Below, in pieces: positions 34,301 to 45,052 of a stretch of DNA of 64,000 nucleotides. A program made the position numbers and the translations under genes. Numbering within the stretch: the first letter of the stretch is position 1; every line of letters begins with the position of its first letter. This stretch comes from Telmatactis stephensoni (lineage: Eukaryota; Cnidaria; Anthozoa; Actiniaria; Isophelliidae): NCBI GenBank assembly GCA_029948255.1, contig JALIZF010001485.1, positions 1-64,000 of the forward strand, given 5' to 3'. The notes under the pieces are model-generated. The model was not told the DNA's origin and made no database searches. It worked only from the letters and a program-made list of their open reading frames with translations.

Positions 34301-34932
34301 ATAAAGATCGACTTAGTATAGAAATTCTACGCACCTTTCAGTCCATCCAAAGCATCACTCACTATGCGTTCAACTTCCCTCCTCTCAGCTCGCGTGCAAT
34401 GGGGAGGAAGGCTAAATCCTCGGATGGATCGACCAGTTCGCACACGAGATGATAAAACATACTTTTCGTCAAATTTTCCACCTCGGATTTTGGAAGGATC
34501 CAAATCAGTTCTATGCTTATCGCTCTTCTTGAAGCCGCCGTGTCTCTCTTCAATTACAGGGTCAAAGAGATCTGCAAAAACGTCGTACGACTCCTCATCG
34601 CCGGCTACCAACCCTACAGTACTGATAAAGGGATGGCCTGGATTGTCAACTCCTGTTTGAATAGCTTGATCCAGGGAAAACCCAGAGGGAGTGGCCTTAT
34701 CCCGCAACTTGGAATAAACACGCGGGGTAAGGTGCTTGGCCATGAGGTTGTTGTGATGCCTCAAATCTGGATAGTCGGCCATGGCTGAAAATTTTTCATA
34801 TGCTCGCCTGCTTCCATCGCGAGCCGCCACATTATATTTAGTGGCCAGTAACCCAGCTATTGCAGCTGCCCCAACGCCAATCGTAGCAACGGCCGAAAGA
34901 CGAGCACGGCTTAAACCGAAAAATGATGCCAT
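28392..34932 (-). CDS. creatine kinase, mitochondrial type
   Basis: Three exons on the minus strand: 34932-34335, 31029-30617 and 28619-28392, with consistent phases (1, then 0); 412 residues, close to the usual 415-420 of mitochondrial creatine kinase precursors. The enzyme transfers phosphate between ATP and creatine in the mitochondrial intermembrane space. The N-terminus has an uncharged, Ala-rich, Arg-containing targeting peptide, then the typical [17 protein letters not shown]. Catalytic-domain signatures are [44 protein letters not shown] and the active-site CPSNLGTG (Cys about 316), followed by [16 protein letters not shown]. The D-E-E-S-Y loop after [12 protein letters not shown] fits the creatine-type family. 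Only two introns, each filled with a large palindromic repeat. It converges with NDC1. Family assignment is firm; arginine kinase is excluded by length and targeting sequence. Confidence 0.95.
28733..28815. repeat. (CGAA)n microsatellite
   Basis: Tetranucleotide ACGA repeat with two interruptions, in creatine kinase intron 2, 114 bases upstream (genomically to the right) of the last exon. The RSFVRSF-type frames are artefacts. Confidence 0.95.
29111..29284. mobile_element. MITE with TTAAGG-CCGTCACGC termini
   Basis: TTAAGGACCGTCACGCAACG at the left is mirrored by GTGTGACGGGCCTTAA at the right, and CGCCCGTA/TACGGGCG plus AAAACGTTGAAAAA/TTTTTCAACGTTTTT in the arms. It lies in creatine kinase intron 2. 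Confidence 0.75.
29945..30569. mobile_element. 625-bp foldback element in creatine kinase intron 2
   Basis: Two arms of about 290 bases, nearly identical in inverted orientation, surround a spacer of about 35 bases (near 30240-30278). The outer ends are GGCATTTTGGGGTAGAGGC and GCCTCTACCCCAAAATGCC. A 64-residue frame occurs on each strand at mirrored positions because of the symmetry. The right end lies only 47 bases from exon 2 of the gene. Confidence 0.9.
31674..31720. repeat. (TTTG)n microsatellite
   Basis: TTTG tetranucleotide tract immediately beside the SINE at 31716-31895, probably its tail region, in creatine kinase intron 1. Confidence 0.85.
31716..31895 (-). mobile_element. tRNA-derived SINE, minus strand
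   Basis: On the reverse strand: ATGGGTGGCGTAGTGGTTAA (A-box like), GGTGTTCGAGTCTCG (B-box like), then a body ending TTCTCCGGTTTTTCCTCCC and a CAAA-type tail. Same family as 26265-26445, 60183-60260 and 61225-61350. Confidence 0.75.
32219..33578. mobile_element. 1.36-kb palindromic element with 167-bp tandem repeats
   Basis: Terminal arms start CCGGAGTGAAGTTAGCAGGC and end with the inverse, nearly identical for more than 300 bases. Between them a 167-bp unit is repeated head to tail: the CACGTGATGCATAGG landmark falls at 32446, 32613, 32780, 32947 and 33114, exactly 167 bases apart. It then appears inverted in the right arm. The units are almost identical. It lies in creatine kinase intron 1 and carries no protein frame. 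The flanks TTATTGA and TTATAGA are only a weak candidate target duplication. Confidence 0.9.
33868..34064. mobile_element. decayed copy of the CAAGAGACC MITE
   Basis: Contains the family's GAGCGAAACTCAG, GATGTCTGTGCGATG, CGCGCGCGCAAGG and right-hand GGTCTCTTG words; the left terminal 15 bases are lost. It lies in creatine kinase intron 1. Confidence 0.65.
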
Positions 34933-35153
34933 GTTTCTCAGATTGACGCCTCGAGCTGAAGTAATTTACTGATAATTGGGGTAATTATTGTTTGGAATTA
35001 TGACGTCATTCGTTCATTAATTAATATCTTAATTTAATGTTTAATTTCCGCTGGACAAAAGCAATGAAACTAATTAACCTCTAACTTTTACACAATATCA
35101 ATCTAGTACGAATAGTAAGGTATTCTTTTATTCGCCAACAATATTTTGAAATT

Positions 35154-35252
35154 AAGTTTTGAATTCAGAGCTTTCGACTCCCATCCGAGAGTCAATTCAC
35201 GTGACTGACAAAAACTCTGGGATGGGAGTCGAAAGCTCTGAATTCAAAACTT
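35154..35252. mobile_element. 99-bp foldback MITE
   Basis: AAGTTTTGAATTCAGAGCTT and its inverse enclose a short centre; arms of about 33 bases also include TCGACTCCCATCC. It lies about 220 bases upstream of the creatine kinase start codon. Confidence 0.85.
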
Positions 35253-35589
35253 TCAAAAGATTTTATGTGTGGTGCTGATCGGAACCCAATATCGTCTCTC
35301 TTAAAGTTCCACCACCAAGGAGTTATGTGTCGATATGTGGATGATATATAGAACTTTCGGTTACTTTCTCAAAATGATCAGACCTCGTTTACGGCTCAGT
35401 CGGTCTTCGATTTCTCAGCTCTACTCAAGGCGAAATGTCGTGAATTATAAGCCCCAAAACGGCGAAATTTCGTAAATTATAAGCCCAAAAACGTATATAT
35501 AGTATCTAGAAAGATTTGCAAATTTGAAAATCTGCAATTTGCAATTACAATCAACGTTATTAGCGCGTCGTAGTAAAGGGCTCTAAATC

Positions 35590-36250
35590 CCGTTGGATTC
35601 CAGTTACTTCTGGCGTCCACCAGCTAGGGGACGATCTTGGGTCCCGTGTTATTTAACGTATTCATCAACGACATCATCGAAGGGATCGACCCTGACATCT
35701 ACCTATTTGCCGATAATTGCGTCTGCTATAGGCCCATCCGGTGCACACAGGACTGTGATAAACTTCAGGAGGACATTTCTCGTCTTGGAAATTGGGCAAA
35801 AAGGTGGAACATGAAATTTGAAGTCTCCAAATGTAAAATTATGCGAATTACGAGAAAAACACGCAATAAAATCAAGCATCTCTACACAATGAACGAAATT
35901 CCTCTGGACTCTGTAGCACATACTAAGTACCCAGGAGTTACTATAACTGAAGATCTGCGGTAGGACCGTCACATGACCGATATAACTTGCCGAGCAAATA
36001 AGCTTCTTGGCCTCCTTAGACGCAATTTATCTTCATGCAACCGAGATGTCAAGGAAGCAGCTTACGTTGGCCTCGTACGACCACTTCTCGAGTATGCTAG
36101 CCAGGCATGAGACCCCTACACTTATAATCTAATTGACGAACTGGAAAAAGTGCAGAGGCGTGCAGCAACAAGAAACGCGCGTCCCTTAAGCTACGTCTCA
36201 AGGCCTCTAGTGCCCAGGCTTTTAGTTGCGCGGAATTTCGCTTGAGCCTT
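35590..36250 (+). pseudogene. non-LTR retrotransposon reverse transcriptase fragment
   Basis: A reverse transcriptase palm-to-thumb fragment of CR1/Jockey-like type: GPVLFNVFINDI, then a degenerate FADN in place of the catalytic Y/FADD, the WNMKFEVSKCKIMR region, YPGVTI and the later LVRPLLEYAS motif. Stop codons at about 35961 and 36108 and the mutated catalytic motif show it is dead. Both ends are truncated. Confidence 0.85.
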
Positions 36251-36259
36251 CGAATTTCG

Positions 36260-37029
36260 AACGAAGAAATGGTACGTATGCATACCAAATGTAAACATGC
36301 CAAATTGAAATATAATATGTGCAGGGAAACACAAAATAGTATTGGTCTCTCTAATAGTCAATTAATCAATTTGTAAAAATAAAATAAAAAATAAAAATTA
36401 GATTGGTACAAACTAGTGCTGTAATTCAAATGTAGCTGCTTTATCGCTGATTAATTACCCGATTATTCCACGTATGCGTATCGTAAATTTGATGGGCTCG
36501 AAAAAAATGTTCTACTGATCTCTTATAGAATAGAACAGAGCGGAACAGAAAAGAACAGAACAGAATAAAAATGGGATGAAATGCAATGAAAGATAGGAAA
36601 GGAAAGGAGAAGTGAGGAGAGGATCGCGCTCTTTCTGTGCAGGTTTTCAAAAACACAATCGCGACATTAAATTTGTGAGCGTTTTCATTCAAATCACGGG
36701 TGAAAACGTTAAAAATGCAATTCGGAATATTTTCGGAACTTTGGAGCGATAAAGTGATATTTGCAAATCACACCAGCCTTCTCCCGCAAAGTGTCTTTTT
36801 AGCCAAATTTAATCGGAGGATGTATTATAAAATATCTCTCCACGAGAACAAATTGAAGTATGAAAAGTATGAAAAAGGTTACGATTGAGAACGTAATATT
36901 TTTTCAATGAGACCTCTGGAAGTGCGTTTTTCACCAAATGATTCAAGTGTGTGAGCTATTTGACGTTTTCTTAACAAAAGCGTAAAACAATAAAATGAAA
37001 TGTTATTTTATTGACATTATCATATTATC
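36260..37029. other. no recognised feature
   Basis: AT-rich sequence with an AGAACAGA-type purine-rich stretch at about 36530-36620. Short frames exist but nothing resembles a known protein. Confidence 0.5.
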
Positions 37030-37692
37030 CAGGGGCGTATCCAGGATTTTTCATAGGGGGGTCCTTACATACCAAATTGTCACAATGACGTCATAGCAAT
37101 CTATTATTTTAGCGCAAAGGATCATGGTCGATAGAGGGGGACAGAACCGTACACCAACTGAAACAAAAATCGTTCTGTGCATTGCCATATATGGAACGTT
37201 TTGATCAGGAAGCCCAATGCATAATTTCGATTTGAAACGAAACGAAAAGACGACTCAGAGAGGCGCGAAAACTGATTTCCTTAAGTTAACGCCCAGTGTG
37301 AAAGGATGACAACCGTTTAATAACATATCATTTTAGTCTAAATAAATCCTCACACTCTGCATCTCCGGTCAGATTTGTTCTTTTTTACACTTTTTGGCTT
37401 AGAAAGGGTGGTCACGGGCACCCTGTGACCCTCCCAAGCGCCCTGGACCCTGGTAGAGGTTATTTCGCGAGCTTCAGAACGACATTTCGCATCAAAACGT
37501 CCCGTTATTAGGGCTAGATAAAGGTTAGGTTTAGGGCTAGGGACTTGGATAGGGTCTACCCCTAACCTAGCCCTAAACCTAACCCTAAAACCTAAAATCT
37601 AGCTCTAATAATGGGGTCCTTTGACGCGAAATGTCGTTCTGGAGCTCGCGAAATAACCTCTACCCTGGACCCTCCCCTGGATACGCCCATTT
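37030..37692. mobile_element. non-autonomous hAT-type element with internal foldback
   Basis: The left end CAGGGGCGTATCCAGGA matches the right end CCTGGATACGCCC in inverse, with the last bases of the right end mutated. Inside, arms of about 45 bases (GAGGTTATTTCGCGAGCT... and its inverse, 37455-37500 and 37620-37668) enclose a TAGGGCTAGGG / CCCTAACCTAG centre. Termini are close to those of the autonomous hAT at 41193. Confidence 0.75.
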
Positions 37693-37698
37693 TTTTTT

Positions 37699-37727
37699 CC
37701 TAATATGGATAGGCTATCCATATTAGG
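37699..37727. repeat. short perfect palindrome
   Basis: CCTAATATGGATAG and its inverse meet around GCTA, just outside the hAT-type element. Confidence 0.7.
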
Positions 37728-37752
37728 AATTAGCACATGCAACCCGTCAGAT

Positions 37753-37777
37753 TCAAGATGGCGGCCACTATGGCGAA
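37753..37777 (+). promoter_or_regulatory. YY1-like site and possible first exon
   Basis: AAGATGGCGGCC is the classic YY1 element of promoters. The same bases could start a frame (Met-Ala-Ala-Thr-Met-Ala-Lys) that meets a good donor, AAAG|GTGAGA, at 37777. No continuing coding exon was found; it may be a 5' exon of the gene that starts coding at 46863, with the nested transposons in its first intron. Confidence 0.35.
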
Positions 37778-38421
37778 AGGTGAGATCGTCTTGTATACTT
37801 TATTTAGCTTTTTCTGCAAAAACACTCGATAGTATTATATAATTCCACAATCTCTTGTTTTATTAATCCAATCAGCAATCGAGTTTTCAAATTATTCTTG
37901 TTTTGAATGTTCAAATCTTCGTTTTAAAAATGAAAGTTCAAATTGAAGAATGGAATCAAATTTTCAAAAATATACTCAATAATGGACTCTAGCGGGGCAC
38001 GCTTGACGTGGTTTGACTGTAAGCCATGAGCTTATCAAATTCCCATTTGTCTTGGATAGTACTGCTACAAAGGAAGAAATATTTTATATATTTACTTATA
38101 ATCAGTTCATTAATAATGCTTTGTGTAAGCCTGTTTGAAAACAATATCCCTTATTATATGATTGAGTCTGTTTTCTTTGTTATTCATAGTACTTTATATC
38201 ACTAAATTCACGATGATTATATATTCAAGGTTGTATATAGAGCTTCTCCGGGATGTATCTGTATAAATCACTTGAATTTATAATTCCCAGGATTTATCTA
38301 GATACATCACTTGAATTTATAATTTGTCCCATACTTCCTTAGATGATTTATGTGTGGACACCAACTGACTTAGAGATTTTCTTAGAAATATACTAAGTAG
38401 CGATTTTTGGTGGAAAAAAAG

Positions 38422-38508
38422 TCTTTGATAAATGACTGAGATTTGAACCCGAGACATTCTGCACTCCTATACCCGCTTTTAACCACTATACTACTGAGCT
38501 AACTGATG
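38422..38508 (-). mobile_element. tRNA-like SINE remnant
   Basis: On the reverse strand TTAGCTCAGTAGTATAGTGG (A-box like) is followed at a tRNA-like distance by GGGTTCAAATCTC (B-box like). The acceptor stem does not pair well, so this is a SINE or tRNA pseudogene rather than a working tRNA. Confidence 0.5.
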
Positions 38509-38686
38509 GAATACTCTCGACAAAAAAATCTTTTGTGTGTTATCATGAAATTCGTTAGTGTTTCTCTGAATAGAATTGAAAAACAATTATTTAAGGTTTC
38601 CTTCTGGGAATTCGGTAACAATGGTCTAATTAGTGATTGTATTTTTGAATCGCTTTTGTGTGAAAACCTCCTCAATCATATAATAA

Positions 38687-38796
38687 GGCAGATAAATACC
38701 TCGAAGCTCGGCTTTTATCCATATACATCCCTCGGGCCTACGGCCCTCGGGATGTATATGGCTAAAAGCCTCACTTCTCGGTATTTATCCCTTCCA
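38687..38796. mobile_element. palindromic MITE
   Basis: Nested inverse arms: GATAAATACC/GGTATTTATC outside and CCATATACATCCCTCGGG / CCCTCGGGATGTATATGG inside, with only CCTACGG-type bases between. Confidence 0.8.
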
Positions 38797-39019
38797 TAAA
38801 CCTTCCAGGTAGCTTGAACTTGAGAAAAGCTAACATTGCAAACCAAATGCATTTGAAATGTTTTCAAGCAGCTTGAACATACACATATGATGAGATGAGG
38901 GACTGGTCATTATTTACAGGGAGGGGGGCTGGTGAAAATGAAAAAGGTAACCTTATATATTATAATGTTTAATTGATATCTACACTAGTAGACTTTGAGT
39001 GATTATTGTGATCTCATCT

Positions 39020-41192
39020 ATAGAGTTCCTTTTAAAGCCAGTTTGTAAAATTGATCGGCTGTCATTTTTTGTTCTTTTAAGACTTTGTGTTCAAGATTTT
39101 CATATGGTCTTCCTGTTTTTGTATATTTATCATCATTAAATAGGAGTTGTTTTGATTTATCCATATTAGATCGTCTAGCGACATGAGCTAAGTATCTTGC
39201 TTGCAGTGTTGCTATATAACTCTGTTATCTATGTTGTTTTACAGATGCGTAGTAGGTCAATGTTTGTATATCTAAATTCAGTGTCTTGGTCGTCATCATC
39301 AGCTGTTTTGTGTTCTTTTCCATCTTTTCTAGCGAATCCATTCTTGATCATTCTCCGGAGCATACCATAATAACAGCTATTAACTTTTCTTGCTTGGGTG
39401 ATGTTTAGATTCCAGGTTTGTGCCGCTGTATGTAAGACGGCTTCTTACAAATGCATTTAGAAATAGCATACGTATTGGCAGGCTAATGTTCAAGTTCAGA
39501 AGCTTTGATTTTAGTTCTTGGAATTTAGCTTCTGCAAAGTTCATACGAAGAGTGATTTCTGCATTGCCTGTTGTTGGTTCATCATATCTAATGTCACTTC
39601 CTAAGTACCTGAAGATCTCTACATTCATGATATCTACATTATGAAGCTTGACAATAGAGGTTGGGTAAGGATCTGTGCTCAGGAGATATTTATAGTTAAA
39701 TATCATAGATTTGGTCTTTTTTACATTGATCGTTAGGTTAAATCGATCTAGAGTTTTGTTAAGTAGATTGAAGGCTGCTTGTAGAGTGTCCTTACTTGGG
39801 GCAAATAATGCTATGTCATCAGCATATCCAACCCAACTATTTTTATTCGTTCCCATGTATGTCTTTTGACCTCTTGATTCCCTGGCAGAAGCAGTTGATC
39901 TCACTCTGTATTTAAATTCAACATTCAGGTTTGCTTTCCTACACTCATCAATGTAGATTCGCATCACAAAGTCCATCATCAAGTTAAAAAGGAATGGACT
40001 TTCTGGACCACCTTGTCTCACTCCAGAAGTGGTTATAAATTTGTCATCTGGTATTTCAGATAGGCTTTTGTTGTATCTTCATATATGGCTTCATGACTGT
40101 ATGCACTCAGTCGTGCTTAAATCATCTGGAATCGCATATAAAGTATTGGAATAATAACCATCTTCTGAAACATGATCAAATGCCGAGCTCAGATCGACAA
40201 CAGTACAAATATTGTTACTTGCTTCGATCTGAGATTTGCTGTACCTCTTTATATGTAGATCCATCATTCAGTGTTGTGTCCTTGTCTGAACCTTTTGTGA
40301 TCTAGAGCTGCAGTTATACCATTCTTTCAATCTGGATAGAAATTCTTATTACGATGATTTTGCATAAGGTTGAACCGATCTGTAATCCTCTGTAGATCCT
40401 GGAGTCTTTAGCTGGTCCTTTTGCAGTACCTTTCCATAATACGACTAGTCTACTGTGGCTAAAACTATCTGGTGTTGTCTTTGTTTTCCAAATTATATCA
40501 ATTAGTTGTTTAATTCTTGCACTAATTTGGGTGATTCAGCTGCGTACTTTATCAATTCAGCATTTATAACATTGGCAGCTTTTTTATTCTTCATTGACTT
40601 TATAGTTTCGTTTATTTCATTAGGTTGTATGGTGAGCTCATTATTGATCTCTATATCATCAGTTATGTCTTTTGGAGGGTTCTGTAATAACCCTTGTGAT
40701 GTGTTAGTTCCCATTAGGTTCACATATTGGTACTTTAGGGTTAAAGTCCACGGTGGTATTTGAAAAATGTTGTCAGCTTAGTTGGTGAGCAATTTCAGTG
40801 TGGACTTTGTGTTCTTAAAGATGGTGTTATCCTTTAGGTTGCACTGAAAAGGATCTTCAATTTCACGTTTTGCTGCAAAACTGATTGATGTGGCAAAACT
40901 TCTAATTTTTAGACGCTCTACATTATTTAAATAATTGATACGTTTTTTAATTTTCTTTGTTATTCTCTTAGTATTCTTTAGAATCTCTTGGCCATTGTGA
41001 CTGAGCTCTTTGATCTAGGAGAGTATTTAATTCTGTATCGTTCTTATACAGGGCATTATGTTTTGTGTGCTTTTTATTTTTTTTGTAGTAACAGCTTTTC
41101 AGATGTTTCTTTGAGAGTTTTAATCAGACAGTCCGTTATATCTTGTGCTATGGGCAGAGTTGATGTTAATTCCAGTTTAGAGTTGACCTGTC
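39020..41192 (-). pseudogene. LINE reverse transcriptase region, decayed
   Basis: On the minus strand, below the hAT insertion. The longest open piece (40021-39380) has the RT palm: RQGGPESPFLFNLMMD, the catalytic GYADDIALFA and a downstream thumb ending RSRLTYSGTNLE. Upstream, 40723-40502 is a fragment with MKNKKAANVINAELIKY, the typical template-grip motif. Frameshifts and stops separate the parts. It is the continuation of the endonuclease frame at 45373-46428, from which it is split by the hAT. Confidence 0.85.
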
Positions 41193-41274
41193 CAGGGGCG
41201 GATCCAGGATTTTTTTTAGGGGGGTGACTTTTGATTTTGTAAGAGTTAACATATTTACCTTAAAAGTTACTTCC

Positions 41275-44200
41275 TTATAAAATAAAAGACTCCGTCATCC
41301 TTCTTGGATGCTTTGCCATAAATGTACGACAAATTTCCTGTTTGTCATTGTTCACCCATGAATCGTTCATTGCTATCACAGCTAAATCTATTAGTCTGTC
41401 CGTTGTCATGCTAGACCTAAGCCATGTGTGCAGTCTTCTAAGGCATGAAAACGAACGTTCAGCTTCAGTGCTACCAATCGGTAAAATGGCCAGTATTATA
41501 AGCAGTTCTCGAATATTAGGAAAAAATATATCATCTGCATGGTTGGCAACAATGGATGTGATTGATTCATCGTTTCTGTTTTCCCGTCTTTTCCAATAGC
41601 ATGCCCACCTGAAAAGCTCACCTTCAAAGCATGCAGGGAGTGGAAGCAGATGCTTCCATTTCTCTTTCAGTACTTGCATCAGATTTGTCAATTCGTCATC
41701 TGACTTTGCACAAATAACAGAGGGAACCAGTGCACAAAGTTCGTAATGTGCACGTTTATCCTTGCTGAAACGGGATGTAAGCTCCGATGATATGGTATCT
41801 AAAAAGGGGATTACAACAACTCGCTTCCAGTACGTCTTGACTGTTTCTGCAGGTACATTTTCTCTGTTGGTTTGTCGTCGATTGGTACGTGGCTGCTGTT
41901 CTTCTGAACCCACTAACGTCGCCAGAGCGAGAACCTTGAGATACATTCTGTCATAACATGTATCAATGTTGCGGCGAATCTCGTTATAAACATGTGTGAC
42001 CTCTTCTATCTTCTGGAAGCCAAAATACACTTCAACTAAACGACCTTGTAAAGAGCTGACAATAGGATGCATGGGCTCCAGCAATTCCATACAGCAAACA
42101 AATGTTACGATGTGTGAAAAACTTTTCATTGTTTGTCTTAGGCCATTAGCCAAAGTTCTTGTGTTTGCGTCCCAAGCCCAGGAATCTTCTTCTGGACACT
42201 TAAATCGCTCATCATCTGAAGGGTCGTATATTTCATCCAAAGCCATTACTATGTAATGGTAGAGATCAAATATAGTCTGAAATGTTGTATGCCGCTCAAC
42301 CCATCTTGTTTTGCACAAATTTTTGAGCCATCGTTTTTTCGTTTCACCTTGTGCCAAAACATCAATTACCATATTCAAAAGTGCCTGTCTTTTTGGTGAA
42401 TTATCAAAGAAGCTGTAAAGCTCCCGACAGGTGTCTAGCATATTTTGAATGGATCTCATTTCGCAAGCATGGCATATGGCTAAGTTCAAAGAATGGAGGC
42501 AGCATCCTTGGTAGTCAGCGTCGGGTGCGTGTCTAAGAATTTCAGCTTGGACGCCTTTACTGCTTGAGCTCATAGATGACGTAGTGTCATAGGATTGTCC
42601 TCGACAATCAGTAATGTTAATAGAATGCTCATTAAGACTTTGTAAAAGGGCCGTTGCTATTGACTTTCCCGTTGTTCTAGTTAAATCACACAAATCAATC
42701 AAAACTTCACGTTTTACTGGTTGACTGGGATCAGAAATAAAATCTAAAAATCTTAAGCAAACAGATAGAATCTCACGTCCGTGAGATGTGGTTTCATCTG
42801 CGATTAATGAAAAATGACTGCATTTTGCAAGACAGTCTCGGATTTTCTTACGACTGAGCTCAGCTATCACCTCTATTATTTCATTTTGTATGGTCTTGCT
42901 TGTATAGAGCGCATTTTTTGGACCACACTGTAGATGCTCTTTAAGGGTAGGATTACTCAGTGATAACAGACGGATGATAGCTATGAAATTCCCTTCATTG
43001 TATACAGGAGCTTCGGCAAATTGAATCTTATCATCTCTATGGCCACGTAAAGGAATTTGCTGTTTAGCACATAGATTCACAACATCGACAATATTTGGAA
43101 GTATTGCTTCGTTTTTTCTAACATTCTGGTTTACGATCTCATCAAGTTGTACATCAATTCTTTTATTGATGTTTTGCATTTGAGCTTTAAGAAGCGTCGC
43201 TCTTTCTTGCGCTTTTTTGTGATAGCCACTTGATTCATGTCCACATATCTTTTCTTTCGATTTCTTGTAATTTTTGAATGCCGTTTTAACAAAAGCTCCT
43301 AAAGATAGTTTCTCTTTTTTTGTTAAAAACAAAAGACAAATGGTGCACCAACCGCCGCAGCATGATGGATTAGCACTGTAGGACAGCCATTTATACTGGT
43401 CCAACCATTTTATTTGAAATTTAACTGTTTTGTTTTTTGGTACTCTTTGTTTATCGAGGACACATTCTGAAGATGGTCGCCAGCATTTTTCAAGAAACTC
43501 CAGTTTTTCATTATCTGATAATTTTTCAACAAATTCGTAGGATGTTAACTTACTGACATCGAATACTGACACAGCCGATTCGCCTTGGGTTTCTTCTTGG
43601 TCGTGATGGATAACATTGTCTAGGAAATGGATAATGGGGGCGTTAACATGGTATATAGCATGGATAAAAAAGAAAAGTAGAGGGTTACGTAATACAAAAA
43701 CGCAAATGGTTACACAAGCATTTAATAAAATTCTGTGCTATGTTTATTACAACATGCTTTTATTCATATCCGTCAAATGTAAGAAACTTCAATTCTCGTT
43801 TCAGGTCCTCCCACTCTTCCATATTGTGGTTTACTGATATAACTAGTTTATTTAGATAGGGGAGAATTTCCGCCAGGTTACGAACAGACTGTAAACTATA
43901 GGATCCAACATGAGCAATATTCAGCTCTTCCAGGCACTGGCGATTGAATACGACTTCAATTATGTCTAATTCAGTTAACTGGTAACAACACCTCAAATTC
44001 AACTTTTTTAAGCGAGGACAAACATTCTCAAGTGAAAATATAGATCTAGCAGCAGAGGCTTCTACATAAATACACCATTCTAATGATAACTCCTCTAGGA
44101 AATGCATGTTAACAAGAAATGATATATCAACCATTTGAAAATTTGAAGTTAAGTCGAGCGAAATAATATTGCAGCACATAGAAAGAGAATTAGAAATATA

Positions 44201-45052
44201 ATCCGTTGACATTTCTGAGAAAGAAAAATCCCCATTAAAATAGAGGTGTCTAAAAGACTTTGCATGGCTGAATATATTCTCAAATGTTCTTTTATCATAG
44301 CGAATGCTTGGAAAATCTTCTAAACTGCCAAATGACTTCCAAAGATAACCATCATTCACTAAATCTCTAAATCGTCTACAAATAGGTGAAACATTGATAA
44401 TTAAATCCCTTAACGGGATATTGCTTAGGATAACCAATAGAACCTCGTCTGGCAGGGAAAGAATATTTATTTCTGGGAAGTCACCTGAGCTGTCTTTATC
44501 TTGCTTTGAGTCAGTTTGTGTACTGTTGGGATCGCTGCGTATTTCAGTCAATGTCTCGAGAGAGCCACGAAATTCTGAGGAGTCCTCACTCGAATAATCT
44601 GCAATCACATTAATACTACACTTAGTTGAAGTTCAGTTTACGCTTTTTTTGGAAAAATGAAATTTCGGCTATATTTTTGACTGATGAGGTGTGCAAAAAT
44701 GAACCAATTCAGTAGATTCATATGAAATTGATATCCCAATCGATTTGCTACTGTTAAAATATCGTGATAGTTAAAGGCACTATACCGCTGAGTCATTGAA
44801 TCCCTAAACACTTGATTAATTAATCAGTAAGAAGTATTAATAATTATGAAGTTAAATATTTACTTTAATACCTTTTGATCTAGCAAGTCGTTTTGGTAAC
44901 GGTGATCGATGTGAATTATCTTCGTTATTGCTGTTAAAAAAAAACATTTATACTATCTTAAAATCTTCGCTGGGAATGTAGCCTAATAGTTCTAATAAAT
45001 ATATAATCTCTTACCTTCTCTTCCTAACAAAAAAGCTTTCTATCTTCTTCAT
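41275..45052 (-). CDS. hAT transposase with TTF-type zinc finger (ZMYM1-like)
   Basis: Three exons: 45052-45015, 44930-44872 and 43619-41275; 813 residues with no stop. Leader MKKIESFFVRKR, then a basic PKRLARSK stretch. The TTF-type zinc finger has Cys near 119-127 (CCGGWCTIC) and a His pair (GHESSGYH) near 160-166. The RNase-H-like catalytic core shows DETTS (Asp about 307) and GQSYDTTSSM (Asp about 377), then KTRWVERH. The C-terminal hAT dimerisation region has ILPIGSTEAERSFSCLRRL. The enzyme would cut and rejoin the element's CAGGGG ends. The third exon is reached by splicing over the F-box exon; its acceptor is CCATTTCCTAG. Related genes are often labelled zinc finger MYM-type 1-like in invertebrates. 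Confidence 0.92.
43760..45052 (-). CDS. F-box/leucine-rich-repeat protein encoded inside the hAT element
   Basis: Exons 45052-45015 and 44930-44872 are those of the transposase; the third is an alternative terminal exon, 44598-43760, with acceptor GATTGCAG in the same phase. Predicted 311 residues. After the 32-residue leader comes an acidic Ser-rich linker, then an F-box at about 79-121 (LSLPDEVLLVILSNIPLRDL...CRRFRDLVNDGYLW) and LRR-like repeats from about 165 to 280 (LEELSLEWC, LKKLNLRCCYQLTELDI, LEELNIAHVGS). F-box proteins of this type bind SKP1 and bring substrates to SCF ubiquitin ligase. AATAAA overlaps the stop codon and another lies just beyond, so the exon has its own polyadenylation signals. 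It lies wholly between the transposon ends, 143 bases from the transposase exon. Substrate unknown; a captured host FBXL gene is the likely origin. Confidence 0.85.

Noticed and set aside
37535..37600. Interstitial telomere array
   Set aside because: Only a few degenerate TAGGG/CCCTA words in both orientations; not a tandem TTAGGG array.
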